Source: Vulcanimicrobiota bacterium (GTDB lineage: Bacteria; Vulcanimicrobiota; Vulcanimicrobiia; Vulcanimicrobiales; Vulcanimicrobiaceae). Taken from it: a stretch of DNA of 50,086 nt. The translations under genes and the position numbers were made by a program. The DNA lies in the NCBI GenBank assembly GCA_027459845.1, contig DAIDGS010000188.1, positions 1-50,086 on the forward strand. The letters are read 5' to 3'. A model generated the notes under the pieces. The model was not told where the DNA came from. It did no database searches and worked only from the letters and a program-made list of their open reading frames with translations. Below, one piece after another: positions 12,359 to 20,462 of the stretch; the first letter of the stretch is position 1, and each line of letters starts with the position of its first letter.

Positions 12359-14122
12359 CTAGCGCGATTGCGTCGCCCGAGCGAGCGATTTCACTTCCTC
12401 GTAGCGCGCCTGCAAGATCGAGAGATCGCCGCGAAGGCGCGCGTTCTCTTCGGCCCGTTCCTCGCTCGCGACGTGGTCGTAGGCGTTGGCTGCACGCGCA
12501 CAGAGCGCTTCCAGCAGCTCGCGTTCGTTCGGATCGATCGCCGTGCCGTTGACATGCGCGCCGAAAAGTGCGAAGCCGAGCAGGCCGTCACGTACCGTGA
12601 ACGGCACGGCGAGTTCGCCGTCGCGCTCGATCGGCGTCCGCTCCGCAAGCAGATGCAGCACCACGCGATGGTCGTGATCGAATCCGTCGCGGAAAGGTGA
12701 CCCGGCGGCAAAGGTGCGCGCGTATCCATCCTCGGTTCGGTGGTAGACTGCCGCGCCGCCGAGATGCAGCGCACGCACCGGCTCGTCGCAGACGAGCGGG
12801 TCGATCGCGCGCGTCGATCGTGCGAAGATCATCGCGCGGCCGATCGTATGGAAATGTCGTTGCGCGTCGTGGAGACTGCGAAACACGAAGCGATCGACGA
12901 GGCTATCGATCCACGCGTGCATGCGTTGCATTCCAAGACCCACGAACACCGCGCCGGCGATTTCGACGATTAAGCCGAGCTTGGTCTCTTCTAACTGGCG
13001 AGCGACGGCGAAATCCAGAACGGCGAGTAGCGCAACGGCGGCGGTCGTAAGCGAGCCATAGACGAGCGCGCGGCTGAGCACGAAGCGCACGTCGACGACG
13101 CGCAGCGCGACGATTGCGTATGCCACGCTGATCGGCACGAGCACGTCGAGGCTGGAGAGCAGGTTGATCGCCCAAACCGGCGGGGATATCGAGATGGCCG
13201 GCAGGACCTGACCCACAAAGGTGACGAGCGAGCCGCCGAAGGCGACCGCGAAGCCGGCAATCACCCAACGAATACGTGGGCGGTCTTGGATCGGCGCGCG
13301 TGCGTGGTTGTAGATGAAAAATGCAATGCCGAGCAGATACAGCAGTACCGCGAAAAGGGTGGAGAGGGTGCTGGCGAGACTTCCCAACGCAATCGATCCG
13401 CCGTAGTCGGTAAGTCTCATCCAGGCTTCGGCAAGGTCGACGGCGAGCATGGGCACGGTAATGGCACAGAGCACGCTCAGGATACGCACCTGGGTGCGAC
13501 TGGGAGAAAGCCGCGGGAAGAGCAGCGCAAACGCAGCGAAGCCCAGCCCCGCCAGGATACCAGAGATGACGGAAAGGCTCGCCACCAGGATCGCGAGCGG
13601 CGCCGGTAGCAACTCGTAAAGTATAGCGCTCCACACGTACGAGTTGGTGGCGAAGATAAAGAACGTCCAGGTGAGTAAGGCTGGGCGCGTGAGGACGAGC
13701 CACGCGGGAATCGCGACGAATGCGAGTTCGACGAGCATCTCGATCACGTCGGTGATGTTATCGAGCGTGCTACGCGGCCACGGCACCGACGTCAACGCAA
13801 TGTCGTGATCCGTACCGTCGCGCGTCCGGATGCGAAAGACCGTCGTCGTCCCAGGCCATGCCATAGCAAACGGTCCAATCGAGCGCAGCTCTTGGTCGCG
13901 CGCGTTGGAAACGTCGATGCGGTCACCCGGCCGAACCCCGGCGCGCGCGGCGGGCAAGTTTGGATAGACGTTGGTAATCCGGCCGCCACGCGCCGCGTCG
14001 AAACCGAAGCTGCCCCAGGGTAGCCACGGGGCCGCGATGTCGGGCAGCATTAACGCGAGCGTCAGCGCGGCCAACAACGTAACCGCCGCGACTCGAACAA
14101 ACACACGGACGCCTTGAGGCAT
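12359..14122 (-). CDS. Membrane sensor-like protein: PDZ domain, 7-8 TM helices, GAF-like domain, coiled coil
   Basis: A 587-residue protein. An N-terminal membrane helix (about 8-28) is followed by an extracytoplasmic PDZ-like module (GGRITNVYPNLPAARAGVRPGDRID, about 45-120). Seven or so membrane helices span about 135-390. A cytosolic GAF-like region (about 415-555) contains HTIGRAMIFARST and LAVPFTVRDGLLGFALFG, and a short coiled coil (EERAEENARLRGDLSILQA) ends the protein. This looks like the sensory half of a histidine kinase or phosphatase, but the frame stops after the coiled coil with no catalytic domain. ATG 14122 is chosen because the hydrophobic helix starts there; a longer open frame reaches 14269. 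The partner is not evident. Confidence 0.75.
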   Translation of the reverse strand: MPQGVRVFVRVAAVTLLAALTLALMLPDIAAPWLPWGSFGFDAARGGRITNVYPNLPAARAGVRPGDRIDVSNARDQELRSIGPFAMAWPGTTTVFRIRTRDGTDHDIALTSVPWPRSTLDNITDVIEMLVELAFVAIPAWLVLTRPALLTWTFFIFATNSYVWSAILYELLPAPLAILVASLSVISGILAGLGFAAFALLFPRLSPSRTQVRILSVLCAITVPMLAVDLAEAWMRLTDYGGSIALGSLASTLSTLFAVLLYLLGIAFFIYNHARAPIQDRPRIRWVIAGFAVAFGGSLVTFVGQVLPAISISPPVWAINLLSSLDVLVPISVAYAIVALRVVDVRFVLSRALVYGSLTTAAVALLAVLDFAVARQLEETKLGLIVEIAGAVFVGLGMQRMHAWIDSLVDRFVFRSLHDAQRHFHTIGRAMIFARSTRAIDPLVCDEPVRALHLGGAAVYHRTEDGYARTFAAGSPFRDGFDHDHRVVLHLLAERTPIERDGELAVPFTVRDGLLGFALFGAHVNGTAIDPNERELLEALCARAANAYDHVASEERAEENARLRGDLSILQARYEEVKSLARATQSR

Positions 14123-14223
14123 GAGCCCGGATTCGCCGTGAACAGTTCGACCCCTTATATTCGGCCCCGCCCCCGGATACCGCGCTGCGAGGCGCGTCGA
14201 CCGGCTGAATCCATGAATTCTAT

Positions 14224-14577
14224 TCAGTGATTCGCGCCCGTACAGGGCACGATCTCGTACTGCGGCCACGGGTTCGACAGGATCCTCGTAAACCCAGAAC
14301 CGGCGTTTGGCCCGGCGAAGCGCGTGAAGTCGAGCGCATCGATGCGTGCGCGCGCCTCTCTGGGCATCCGCCGCAGCGCTTGAGCGAAAAATCGGCCGCT
14401 CTGAGTCCGATATAAGAAGCCGACTACCGTGCTGCCTATCCGAACGGTCGAGATGCCGACAATTTCCTCTTCTACGCCGGATGCGGAGACAAAGTCGTCG
14501 AGTACCCGCTCAGGCGAGTCATAGCAAGCGCCCTGGTAATTCGCGACCGGGACGAGAGTATGAAGCGGAACCTGCAC
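14224..14577 (-). CDS. Hypothetical small protein, second gene of the poly-G promoter cassette
   Basis: A 117-residue protein that I do not recognise. It has no signal peptide or membrane helix. It opens MQVPLHTLVPVANYQGACYD and has a middle with SGVEEEIVGISTVRIGSTVVGFLYRT, plausible as a small mixed alpha/beta domain. It ends with two cysteines in total (Cys18 and one near the C-terminus). The start is the GTG at 14577, strongly supported by AGGGAGG seven bases upstream. It lies 12 bases downstream of the lipoprotein gene and is almost certainly co-transcribed with it. Base composition is less GC-rich than the surroundings. Its role, perhaps as partner or modifier of the lipoprotein, is inference from linkage only. 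Confidence 0.6.
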   Translation of the reverse strand: MQVPLHTLVPVANYQGACYDSPERVLDDFVSASGVEEEIVGISTVRIGSTVVGFLYRTQSGRFFAQALRRMPREARARIDALDFTRFAGPNAGSGFTRILSNPWPQYEIVPCTGANH

Positions 14578-14589
14578 GTTAAAACCTCC

Positions 14590-15327
14590 CTAGGCGAGCG
14601 AGCCGAGGTCCGCGCCCCGACTGAAACACTTTACCCCAACTCCGCCATTCATCTGGCCGCCGTTCGTGAGGTGACGGAGACCGCTGTACCCTCCCGGCGA
14701 GCTGCCGCCAACCGTGCCAGAAACAATACCAAATAAACCTAGGCCCACCGCCCAGTTAACCCCGACGCTCGAACTGTAGTTTGCCTGTACGTATATCCAT
14801 CCGTCGCTTCCGCGGTACAGCCAGCCGACCTCTTTCCCCAGGTCCCAGACAGAATTGATGTCGGTGATGTTTACCAGCCTACCGTTCTGATTGACGAATG
14901 AGTCATCCACGGCGTCCGGCGATCCAGCGCAGTTCTGCCCTGATTTCGGCGGCCCAGCCTCAACGGCTACGCACGTTGCGCTGGCCGAGTAGCCGGCAGG
15001 ACATGGCACCGGCGCGCCGGCCCCGGCCCCCTGTGACCCGGTGCCGGTGCGGTCATCGGCATGAATCCCATCGGCAACCGGCCCAGTGCCGCACTCGCCG
15101 CCGCCGCCGCCGGCGCTACCGCTATACGTCGCGATAACCACGGCGATAATGGGGTACGCTCCGCTCGCCGCGGCACCAAGACGATGCGTAGGCTCCGCAC
15201 GCCTGAATACGGCCGAACTCCCAAACGGTAGCACCGACGCCCCCGAATATCGGCCGCTGTTATCGATTCCCGAGCATGCCGCGAGCCCAAGGGCGCACGC
15301 TAGCGTAGCCAAAACGAACCGCTTCAA
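14590..15327 (-). CDS. Unrecognised glycine-rich lipoprotein behind a poly-G promoter
   Basis: A 245-residue protein. Signal peptide MKRFVLATLACALGLAAC ends in a lipobox, with Cys18 as lipidation site. The middle is Gly/Ala/Ser-rich with several cysteines (ECGTG, PCPAGY, TCVAVE, NCAGS) that could form disulfides. The C-terminal part (about 140-245) contains VNITDINSVWDLGKEVGWLYRG, SDGWIYVQANYSSS and glycine-rich strands, suggesting a surface-exposed beta domain. The start is TTG at 15327 with GAGGAG five bases upstream. GC content is visibly lower than flanks (two 60-base lines counted are 58-60%). The promoter contains a G10 tract, so expression may be phase-variable. No family recognised. 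Confidence 0.65.
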   Translation of the reverse strand: MKRFVLATLACALGLAACSGIDNSGRYSGASVLPFGSSAVFRRAEPTHRLGAAASGAYPIIAVVIATYSGSAGGGGGECGTGPVADGIHADDRTGTGSQGAGAGAPVPCPAGYSASATCVAVEAGPPKSGQNCAGSPDAVDDSFVNQNGRLVNITDINSVWDLGKEVGWLYRGSDGWIYVQANYSSSVGVNWAVGLGLFGIVSGTVGGSSPGGYSGLRHLTNGGQMNGGVGVKCFSRGADLGSLA

Positions 15328-15653
15328 TGTAACTCCTCTTACCCGCGCTCGCTACATGAACGTTAGATGGCTCCGCGCGGAAACGCGGGCTTGACTTAAG
15401 AATACCCCCCCCCCGTGCGATTTTGTCAACGCTTTAGACACCGCGCGCATATATACACGTTTCGCAAACATCTGCGCTTTACCACCGCACGCGCGGCGAT
15501 CGCTTCGTCAAGACGGGCAACTAGCGCTCTTCGACCTTGCACCGATTATCAGCGCGTATGGGGGCACGGGTTCTGCGGAGCGGATTTTGGCAGACGCGTA
15601 TCAGCCCGACTCGAGTTGCGAGCGCTGGCATCGATACCGAGCTCCCGCAGTGG
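15328..15653. other. Gene-free stretch between the lipoprotein and MATE genes
   Basis: The part 15328-15429 holds the leader, ribosome-binding site and poly-G promoter of the minus-strand lipoprotein cassette. From 15430 to 15653 I see no convincing gene, RNA gene or terminator. The plus-strand frame starting at 15415 begins inside the promoter and its composition is unlike a protein. The stretch includes an AT-rich patch (CATATATACACG near 15450) that could hold further promoter or operator elements. Confidence 0.5.
15399..15429 (-). promoter_or_regulatory. Candidate phase-variable promoter with a G10 tract in the spacer
   Basis: Reading the minus strand, TTGACA (15429-15424, a perfect -35) is followed by nine bases, then ten consecutive G residues (15414-15405), then TATTCT (15404-15399, four of six matching the -10 consensus). 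The spacer is 19 bases. Loss of two G residues would give the optimal 17. Predicted transcription begins near 15392, giving a leader of about 65 bases before the TTG start with its GAGGAG site. Poly-G tracts between -35 and -10 are the known switch in meningococcal porA and opc promoters. Switching here is inference. Confidence 0.6.
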
Positions 15654-17039
15654 TCATACCAACCTCTCGTGCGTCTTGCGTTTCCAAACGAACTCGTAGT
15701 AGCAGAACTGTAAGACGAGCCCCGAGCAATAGGCGATCGGGTAGCCGAACCAAACCCCATCGAGGCCCAAGCGGTGCATCAAGAAAAACGCAACCGGAAC
15801 CTCGACGAACCAGATCGAGACGACGCTGATCGTGGTTGGCCAGACCACGTCGCCGCTGCTGCGCATGATCCCACTCAGGACCGCCGAGTTGCCGAAGATG
15901 GCGTAGCTCCACAGCGTGATCATCAAGAGCCCGTGCGCGATCGTCAGCGTATGCGGATCGACGATGAACCAGCCCAACAGATCCCAGGCGAACGCATAGC
16001 ACAGCACGATCAGCAAACCGCCGATGACGTAGTTGAGACCCACTGCCGAACGGATCACGCTGCCCAGCTTATCGTTGCGCTTCGCCCCGATACACTGCGC
16101 GCCGAAGATCGAGGCGGCAATGCCGATCGAGATGGCCGGAAACTGGACGTAACTCACCACTTGGTTCACGGCGCCGTACGACGCCGTCGCGGAAGCCCCG
16201 AAGCGATTGACGAACGAGAGCACCGCGATCTCTGCCAGCGACACCATGATCATCTGCAGCCCGGTTGGGACTCCGATGCGCACCACGGCGGCGAGAATGG
16301 TCCAGTCGATGCCCATGTCGGAGAGCGTCTCGCGGTCGAACTGCAGCGGATGGTTCATGCGGCGTAGATGCAGCAACAGCCAGGCGAACGCCACGGCCTG
16401 CGCGATGAGCCCGGAGACGGCGACGCTCACCACGTCGAGTTTGGGCAGTCCCAGCCACCCCAGGATGAAGAGCGGCGTGATCGCGATCGAAAGGACCGTC
16501 GAGACGATCAGCGCGTAAAATGGTGTGGTCGAGTCGCCGGTACCCCGCAGGAACGTCGTGTACGCAAGATACGGAAAGAACAGCGGGAACGTAAGAAAGA
16601 GCACCCGCGCATACGCGTCGGCACGTGCCACGATGCTCGACGGCGTGTGCAGCAGCGTCATAAGATACGGCGACGTCAGCGATCCGACGATCGCGATGGC
16701 GATGCCCAGATAGAGCGTCGCGCCGAGCACCGTGCCCGCGATCTTCTTGACGCGGTGCTCGTCCTTGGCGCCGTACGCCTGCCCGATCAGGACGGTCGAT
16801 CCCGAGGCGATGCCGATGAGAAACGATGCCAGAAGAAAGAGGATCGGAAAGACGGCCGAGATCGCGCCGAGCGCGTCGGTTCCGATCAGCCGACCGATCC
16901 AGATGCTGCCGAAGGTCGACGACGCCGCCTGCAAGATATTGCTCAGCATCAGCGGCACCAGGAACACCGCGAGCAGTCGCCACATCGGCGTGCTTTCGTC
17001 GAAGACGTTGATTCCGGGGCGACGCAGCGCTTGAGCCAT
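15654..17039 (-). CDS. MATE-family multidrug/organic cation efflux transporter
   Basis: A 461-residue protein with 12 predicted membrane helices in two homologous halves, the usual MATE layout. Recognisable blocks are LMLSNILQAASSTFGSIWIG, LGAISAVFPILFLLASFLIG, GIASGSTVLIGQAYGAKD and YTTFLRGTGDSTTP in the N-half, and GVPTGLQMIMVSLAEIAVL and FGAQCIGAKRND in the C-half. MATE proteins export cationic or amphipathic compounds using Na+ or H+ gradients. I chose ATG 17039 (MAQALRRPGINVFDESTP); a longer frame upstream overlaps the divergent rqcP gene and is not credible. Only 54 bases separate it from rqcP, so the two promoters must overlap. Confidence 0.92.
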   Translation of the reverse strand: MAQALRRPGINVFDESTPMWRLLAVFLVPLMLSNILQAASSTFGSIWIGRLIGTDALGAISAVFPILFLLASFLIGIASGSTVLIGQAYGAKDEHRVKKIAGTVLGATLYLGIAIAIVGSLTSPYLMTLLHTPSSIVARADAYARVLFLTFPLFFPYLAYTTFLRGTGDSTTPFYALIVSTVLSIAITPLFILGWLGLPKLDVVSVAVSGLIAQAVAFAWLLLHLRRMNHPLQFDRETLSDMGIDWTILAAVVRIGVPTGLQMIMVSLAEIAVLSFVNRFGASATASYGAVNQVVSYVQFPAISIGIAASIFGAQCIGAKRNDKLGSVIRSAVGLNYVIGGLLIVLCYAFAWDLLGWFIVDPHTLTIAHGLLMITLWSYAIFGNSAVLSGIMRSSGDVVWPTTISVVSIWFVEVPVAFFLMHRLGLDGVWFGYPIAYCSGLVLQFCYYEFVWKRKTHERLV

Positions 17040-17093
17040 CCGCGCACCATACGCGGGACGACCGCCGGCCACCTCGAACGTCGTAGCACGACG

Positions 17094-17363
17094 ATGCGCT
17101 TGGACAAGTTCATGAAGGTCTCGCGCCTTTCGAAGCGTCGTGGCGAAGCCCACGACGCACTCACCGCCGGACGAATCACGAAGGACGGCAAGGCGCTCAA
17201 GCCCGGCTATCGCGTTCAGGTTGGCGACGTGCTGGAAATTCACTACGCCACGCGCTACGTTACCGTCGAAATTCGCAGCGTTCCCCTGCGCGTAATGCCC
17301 GGCGTTCGTTCGGAAGAGCTTTACGCCGTGCTGGCAACGCGCGCCGATGACGAGTGGTCGTGA
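17094..17363 (+). CDS. rqcP: S4-domain RNA-binding protein RqcP (YabO/Hsp15-like)
   Basis: An 89-residue protein consisting of an S4 fold: MRLDKFMKVSRLSKRR at the N-terminus, AHDALTAGRITKDGKALKPGYRVQVGD and LEIHYATRYVTVEI. Length and sequence match RqcP of ribosome-associated quality control, which helps RqcH add C-terminal alanine tails on stalled 50S subunits. In Bacillus it neighbours the MazG-like yabN; here mazG is 6 kb upstream. The ATG at 17094 follows AGCACGACG without a strong ribosome-binding site. Its TGA overlaps the whiA GTG (GTGA), so translation of whiA is probably coupled. Confidence 0.88.
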   Translation: MRLDKFMKVSRLSKRRGEAHDALTAGRITKDGKALKPGYRVQVGDVLEIHYATRYVTVEIRSVPLRVMPGVRSEELYAVLATRADDEWS

Positions 17364-18247
17364 TCTCCGCCGACACCAAAGATGCGCTCGCGCGCGACCT
17401 CCCCGATCAGCCGCACTGCCGCGCGGCGCTGCTCGCCGGACTGGCCGCCTACGGCGCGCAGCGCGACGGCGCGTTCGTTACGCATCGGCACGCGATCGCT
17501 CGGCTCTTCTGGTCGCTCCTCGACGAACGCAAGAGCAGCGCAATCCAAAACCGCCCACCCACGCGGCTGGCCAAGCTCCCGACGTTCGCGGTCGAGCTTC
17601 CCCCGCGGCTGCGCACGCTGCCGCCGAAGCCGGTGCACCGATGCGACCGCCTCGCCGAGCTGCGGGCCGCATTTTTGGCGTGCGGATCGCTGGCGGCCGG
17701 CGCGCACGGCTACCACCTCGAGTTCGTGGTCGCCCAGCCGGCACTGGCCGCCCGTCTCGAGTGGATGCTGCGGAGCACCGGACTTCCACCCAAGCGGGTG
17801 CTACGCAAAGGGCGTACCGTCTTCTACTATAAGGACTTCGAGGCGATTGCCGAAGTGCTCACCCTCATCGGCGCCTTCGCCGCGGTCCTGCAGTTGGAAG
17901 ACGTTCGCGCGCTGCGCGAGACCAAGAACCGCATCCATCGCCTGGTCAATACCGAGGCCGCGAACCTCGATCGCACCGCCCGCGCCGCGGCGGCAGCGCG
18001 GCGCACGATCGAGTTCATCGCAAACGCCTACGGGCTTCGCCGCCTCTCGCCGGCGCTGCGCGAGATCGCCGAGCTGCGCCTACGGCACCCCGACGAGTCG
18101 CTGAGCGAACTGGGACGACGCTGCAACCCGTCCATCGCGAAGCCGACGGTCAGCAGCCGCCTCGCGACGCTCGAGCGGCTGGCCGAGCGCCTGCGCTCGG
18201 GAAGGGGCTCCGGACGGCAACCCGGTAAAGGGAGCGGGCACTTCTGA
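17360..18247 (+). CDS. whiA: WhiA-type DNA-binding protein
   Basis: A 295-residue protein. The N-terminal half (about 5-200) is the degenerate LAGLIDADG-like domain typical of WhiA (RAAFLACGSLAAGAHGYHLEF, VLRKGRTVFYYKDFEAIAEVL, RIHRLVNTEAANLDRT). The C-terminal domain (about 210-280) carries the helix-turn-helix LSPALREIAELRLRHPDE through NPSIAKPTVSSRLATLE. WhiA regulates sporulation genes in actinobacteria and links metabolism with division in Bacillus. I chose the GTG at 17360, which overlaps the rqcP stop by 4 bases and gives ISADTKDAL as the usual N-terminus; GTG 17354 is an alternative. The gap gene follows 20 bases later. Confidence 0.9.
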   Translation: MISADTKDALARDLPDQPHCRAALLAGLAAYGAQRDGAFVTHRHAIARLFWSLLDERKSSAIQNRPPTRLAKLPTFAVELPPRLRTLPPKPVHRCDRLAELRAAFLACGSLAAGAHGYHLEFVVAQPALAARLEWMLRSTGLPPKRVLRKGRTVFYYKDFEAIAEVLTLIGAFAAVLQLEDVRALRETKNRIHRLVNTEAANLDRTARAAAAARRTIEFIANAYGLRRLSPALREIAELRLRHPDESLSELGRRCNPSIAKPTVSSRLATLERLAERLRSGRGSGRQPGKGSGHF

Positions 18248-18267
18248 GGAGTTTTGGAGCAATCGCC

Positions 18268-19281
18268 ATGCGGATCGGGATCAACGGCTTTGGCCGGATC
18301 GGAAGAAATTTTGCCAAGGCGCTGATCGAGCGTCATCCACGCATCGAGATCGTCGCCGTCAACGACCTGACGAGCGCGGCCGAGTGCGCACACCTCTTCA
18401 AGTACGATAGCAACTACGGGATCTACGACGGAAGCGTGCGCGCGGCCGGCGACGGCATCGAGATCGACGGGCGCCTCGTCAAGGTTTTGGCCGAGCGCGA
18501 TCCCGCCAAACTGCCGTGGAAGGCGCTCGGCGCCGACGTCGTCATCGAATCGACCGGCCTCTTTACCGACGCAACCAAGGCGCGCGCGCACATCGACGGC
18601 GGCGGCGCGCGCAAAGTATTGATCTCCGCACCGGCCAAAGGCGAGGATATCACGGTCGTCCTCGGCGTCAACGACGATCGCTACGACCCGATGGCGCACC
18701 ACGTCATCTCGAACGCCTCGTGCACCACCAACTGCCTGGCAACGGCGGTCAAGCCGATCGTCGAGCATCTGGGCTGGGTCAAGGGATTCATGACCACGAT
18801 CCACTCGTATACCAACGACCAAAACATCCTCGACGCCCCGCACAAGGATCTGCGGCGCGCACGCAATGCCGCAACCAACATCGTTCCGACCTCCACCGGT
18901 GCAGCGAAAGCGCTGTACCTGACCATACCCGAAATCGAAGGGACCTTCGACGGTTTCGCGCTACGCGTTCCGACGCCGACCGTTTCGATGATCTACCTGG
19001 TCGCGCAAGTCAAGAAGTCGACGACCAAGGACGAGCTCAACGCGATTCTCCGCGCCGCCGCCGAGGGCGAACTCAAGAAGTACGTCCAGTACACCGGCGA
19101 AGAACTGGTCTCGAGCGACTTCAAGCGCAACCCGTCGTCGTCGATCATCGACTCCAAGTTGAGCAACGCCAATGGCGATCTGATACAGATCGCGGCATGG
19201 TACGATAACGAGTGGGGATACTCGTGCCGCCTCGCGGACCTCACGGCGATGGTTCTCGACAAGCTTCCTGCGATCGCGTAG
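18268..19281 (+). CDS. gap: Glyceraldehyde-3-phosphate dehydrogenase
   Basis: A 337-residue type I GAPDH. The Rossmann start is RIGINGFGRIGRNF, and SNASCTTNC carries the catalytic Cys152, followed by YTNDQNILDAPHKDLRRAR and WYDNEWGYSCR. It converts glyceraldehyde-3-phosphate, phosphate and NAD(P) to 1,3-bisphosphoglycerate. ATG 18268 has TTGGAG nine bases upstream. It is the first of four consecutive lower-glycolysis genes transcribed with whiA. The stop (TAG 19279-19281) shares its last base with the pgk GTG. Confidence 0.97.
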   Translation: MRIGINGFGRIGRNFAKALIERHPRIEIVAVNDLTSAAECAHLFKYDSNYGIYDGSVRAAGDGIEIDGRLVKVLAERDPAKLPWKALGADVVIESTGLFTDATKARAHIDGGGARKVLISAPAKGEDITVVLGVNDDRYDPMAHHVISNASCTTNCLATAVKPIVEHLGWVKGFMTTIHSYTNDQNILDAPHKDLRRARNAATNIVPTSTGAAKALYLTIPEIEGTFDGFALRVPTPTVSMIYLVAQVKKSTTKDELNAILRAAAEGELKKYVQYTGEELVSSDFKRNPSSSIIDSKLSNANGDLIQIAAWYDNEWGYSCRLADLTAMVLDKLPAIA

Positions 19282-20462
19282 TGCCTTTTCGCGGGCTCCA
19301 CGGTCTCGACGTTCGCGGAAAGCGCGTCCTCGTACGCGAGGATTTGAACGTCCCGCTCAGGGACGGGGCGATCGCCGACTATACCCGCGTCGACGCCGCG
19401 ATTGCAACGCTGCGCCTGCTGCACGCCGGCGGTGCGCGCACGATCGTCCTCTCGCACCTGGGGCGTCCCGACGGCCACGCCGACCCGCGCTTGAGCTTGG
19501 CTCCGCTTGCGCCGGCGCTCGCCGCGCGTCTGGGATTCCCGGTCGCCTTCGCCCGCGACTGCGTCGGGGAAGCGGCGCAGACCGCCGTTGCTGCGCTCCA
19601 CGACGGCGACGTGCTGCTCCTCGAAAACGTCCGCTTTCACCCGGGCGAAGAGCGCAACGACCCGCAGTTCGCCGCCGCCCTCGCACGCCTCGGCGATCTC
19701 TACGTGAACGACGCGTTCGGCACCGCGCACCGTGCCCATGCATCGACCGAAGGCGTCGCACACCTCCTGCCGGCGTACGCCGGGCTGCTGATGGAGGCCG
19801 AGCTGGCCGCGCTCGAACGGCTGACGCGCGACCCGGCCGAGCCGTTCGTCTGCGCCATCGGTGGCGCCAAAGTCAAAGACAAAATCGGCGTCTTCACGCA
19901 CTTGATGGAGCACGTGACCAGCTTCTGCGTCGGGGGCGGGATGGCGAACACGTTCTTGGCCGCGCGCGGGATCGACGTCGGAACGTCGTTGCGCGACGAC
20001 GATCTCCAACCGGCCCGCACGATCGACGCCCTGGCGACGGCCAAGGGCGTGAGGCTGCATCTGCCGACCGACGCGGTGGTTGCGCCGCGCTTCGACGCCG
20101 ACGCCGACGCGCACGTGGTTCCGATCGGGGCGATCGGCGACGCGATGATCCTCGATATCGGCCCGCAGACCGCGGCGGCGTACGCCGACGTGCTCGTACG
20201 GGCGCGTACGATCGTCTTCAACGGGCCGATGGGCGTCTACGAAAAACCCGCCTATCAGAACGGCACGCGCACCATCGGCGCGGCGATCGCGCGCGCCACC
20301 GCGGCCGGTGCGGTCAGCGTGGTGGGCGGCGGCGATGCCGCGGCGGCCGCGCACCTACTCGGCTTTGCCGATTCGGTCACCCACGTTTCGACGGGAGGCG
20401 GCGCGACGCTGGAGTTTCTCGAAGGCCGGGTGCTACCGGGCGTCGCCGCGTTGGAGACGTGA
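19281..20462 (+). CDS. pgk: Phosphoglycerate kinase
   Basis: A 393-residue protein, full length for the family. N-terminal substrate motif VLVREDLNVPL and TRVDAAIATLRLLHAGGAR, then LLENVRFHPGEERNDP, LYVNDAFGTAHRAHAST, the hinge region AIGGAKVKDKIGV and the C-terminal nucleotide loop GGGDAAAAAHLLG with STGGGATLEFLEG. It catalyses 1,3-bisphosphoglycerate + ADP to 3-phosphoglycerate + ATP. The GTG at 19281 overlaps the gap stop by one base and gives PFRGLHGLDVRGKRV as the expected N-terminus. The stop overlaps the tpiA start (GTGA). Confidence 0.96.
   Translation: MPFRGLHGLDVRGKRVLVREDLNVPLRDGAIADYTRVDAAIATLRLLHAGGARTIVLSHLGRPDGHADPRLSLAPLAPALAARLGFPVAFARDCVGEAAQTAVAALHDGDVLLLENVRFHPGEERNDPQFAAALARLGDLYVNDAFGTAHRAHASTEGVAHLLPAYAGLLMEAELAALERLTRDPAEPFVCAIGGAKVKDKIGVFTHLMEHVTSFCVGGGMANTFLAARGIDVGTSLRDDDLQPARTIDALATAKGVRLHLPTDAVVAPRFDADADAHVVPIGAIGDAMILDIGPQTAAAYADVLVRARTIVFNGPMGVYEKPAYQNGTRTIGAAIARATAAGAVSVVGGGDAAAAAHLLGFADSVTHVSTGGGATLEFLEGRVLPGVAALET

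Noticed and set aside
15415-15699. 94-residue plus-strand ORF beginning just after the C-run
   Set aside because: Starts within the promoter of the opposite gene, has no ribosome-binding site and runs antisense into the MATE gene.
18993-20354. 453-residue minus-strand frame opposite gap/pgk
   Set aside because: Antisense to two recognised glycolytic genes, with no recognisable motif.
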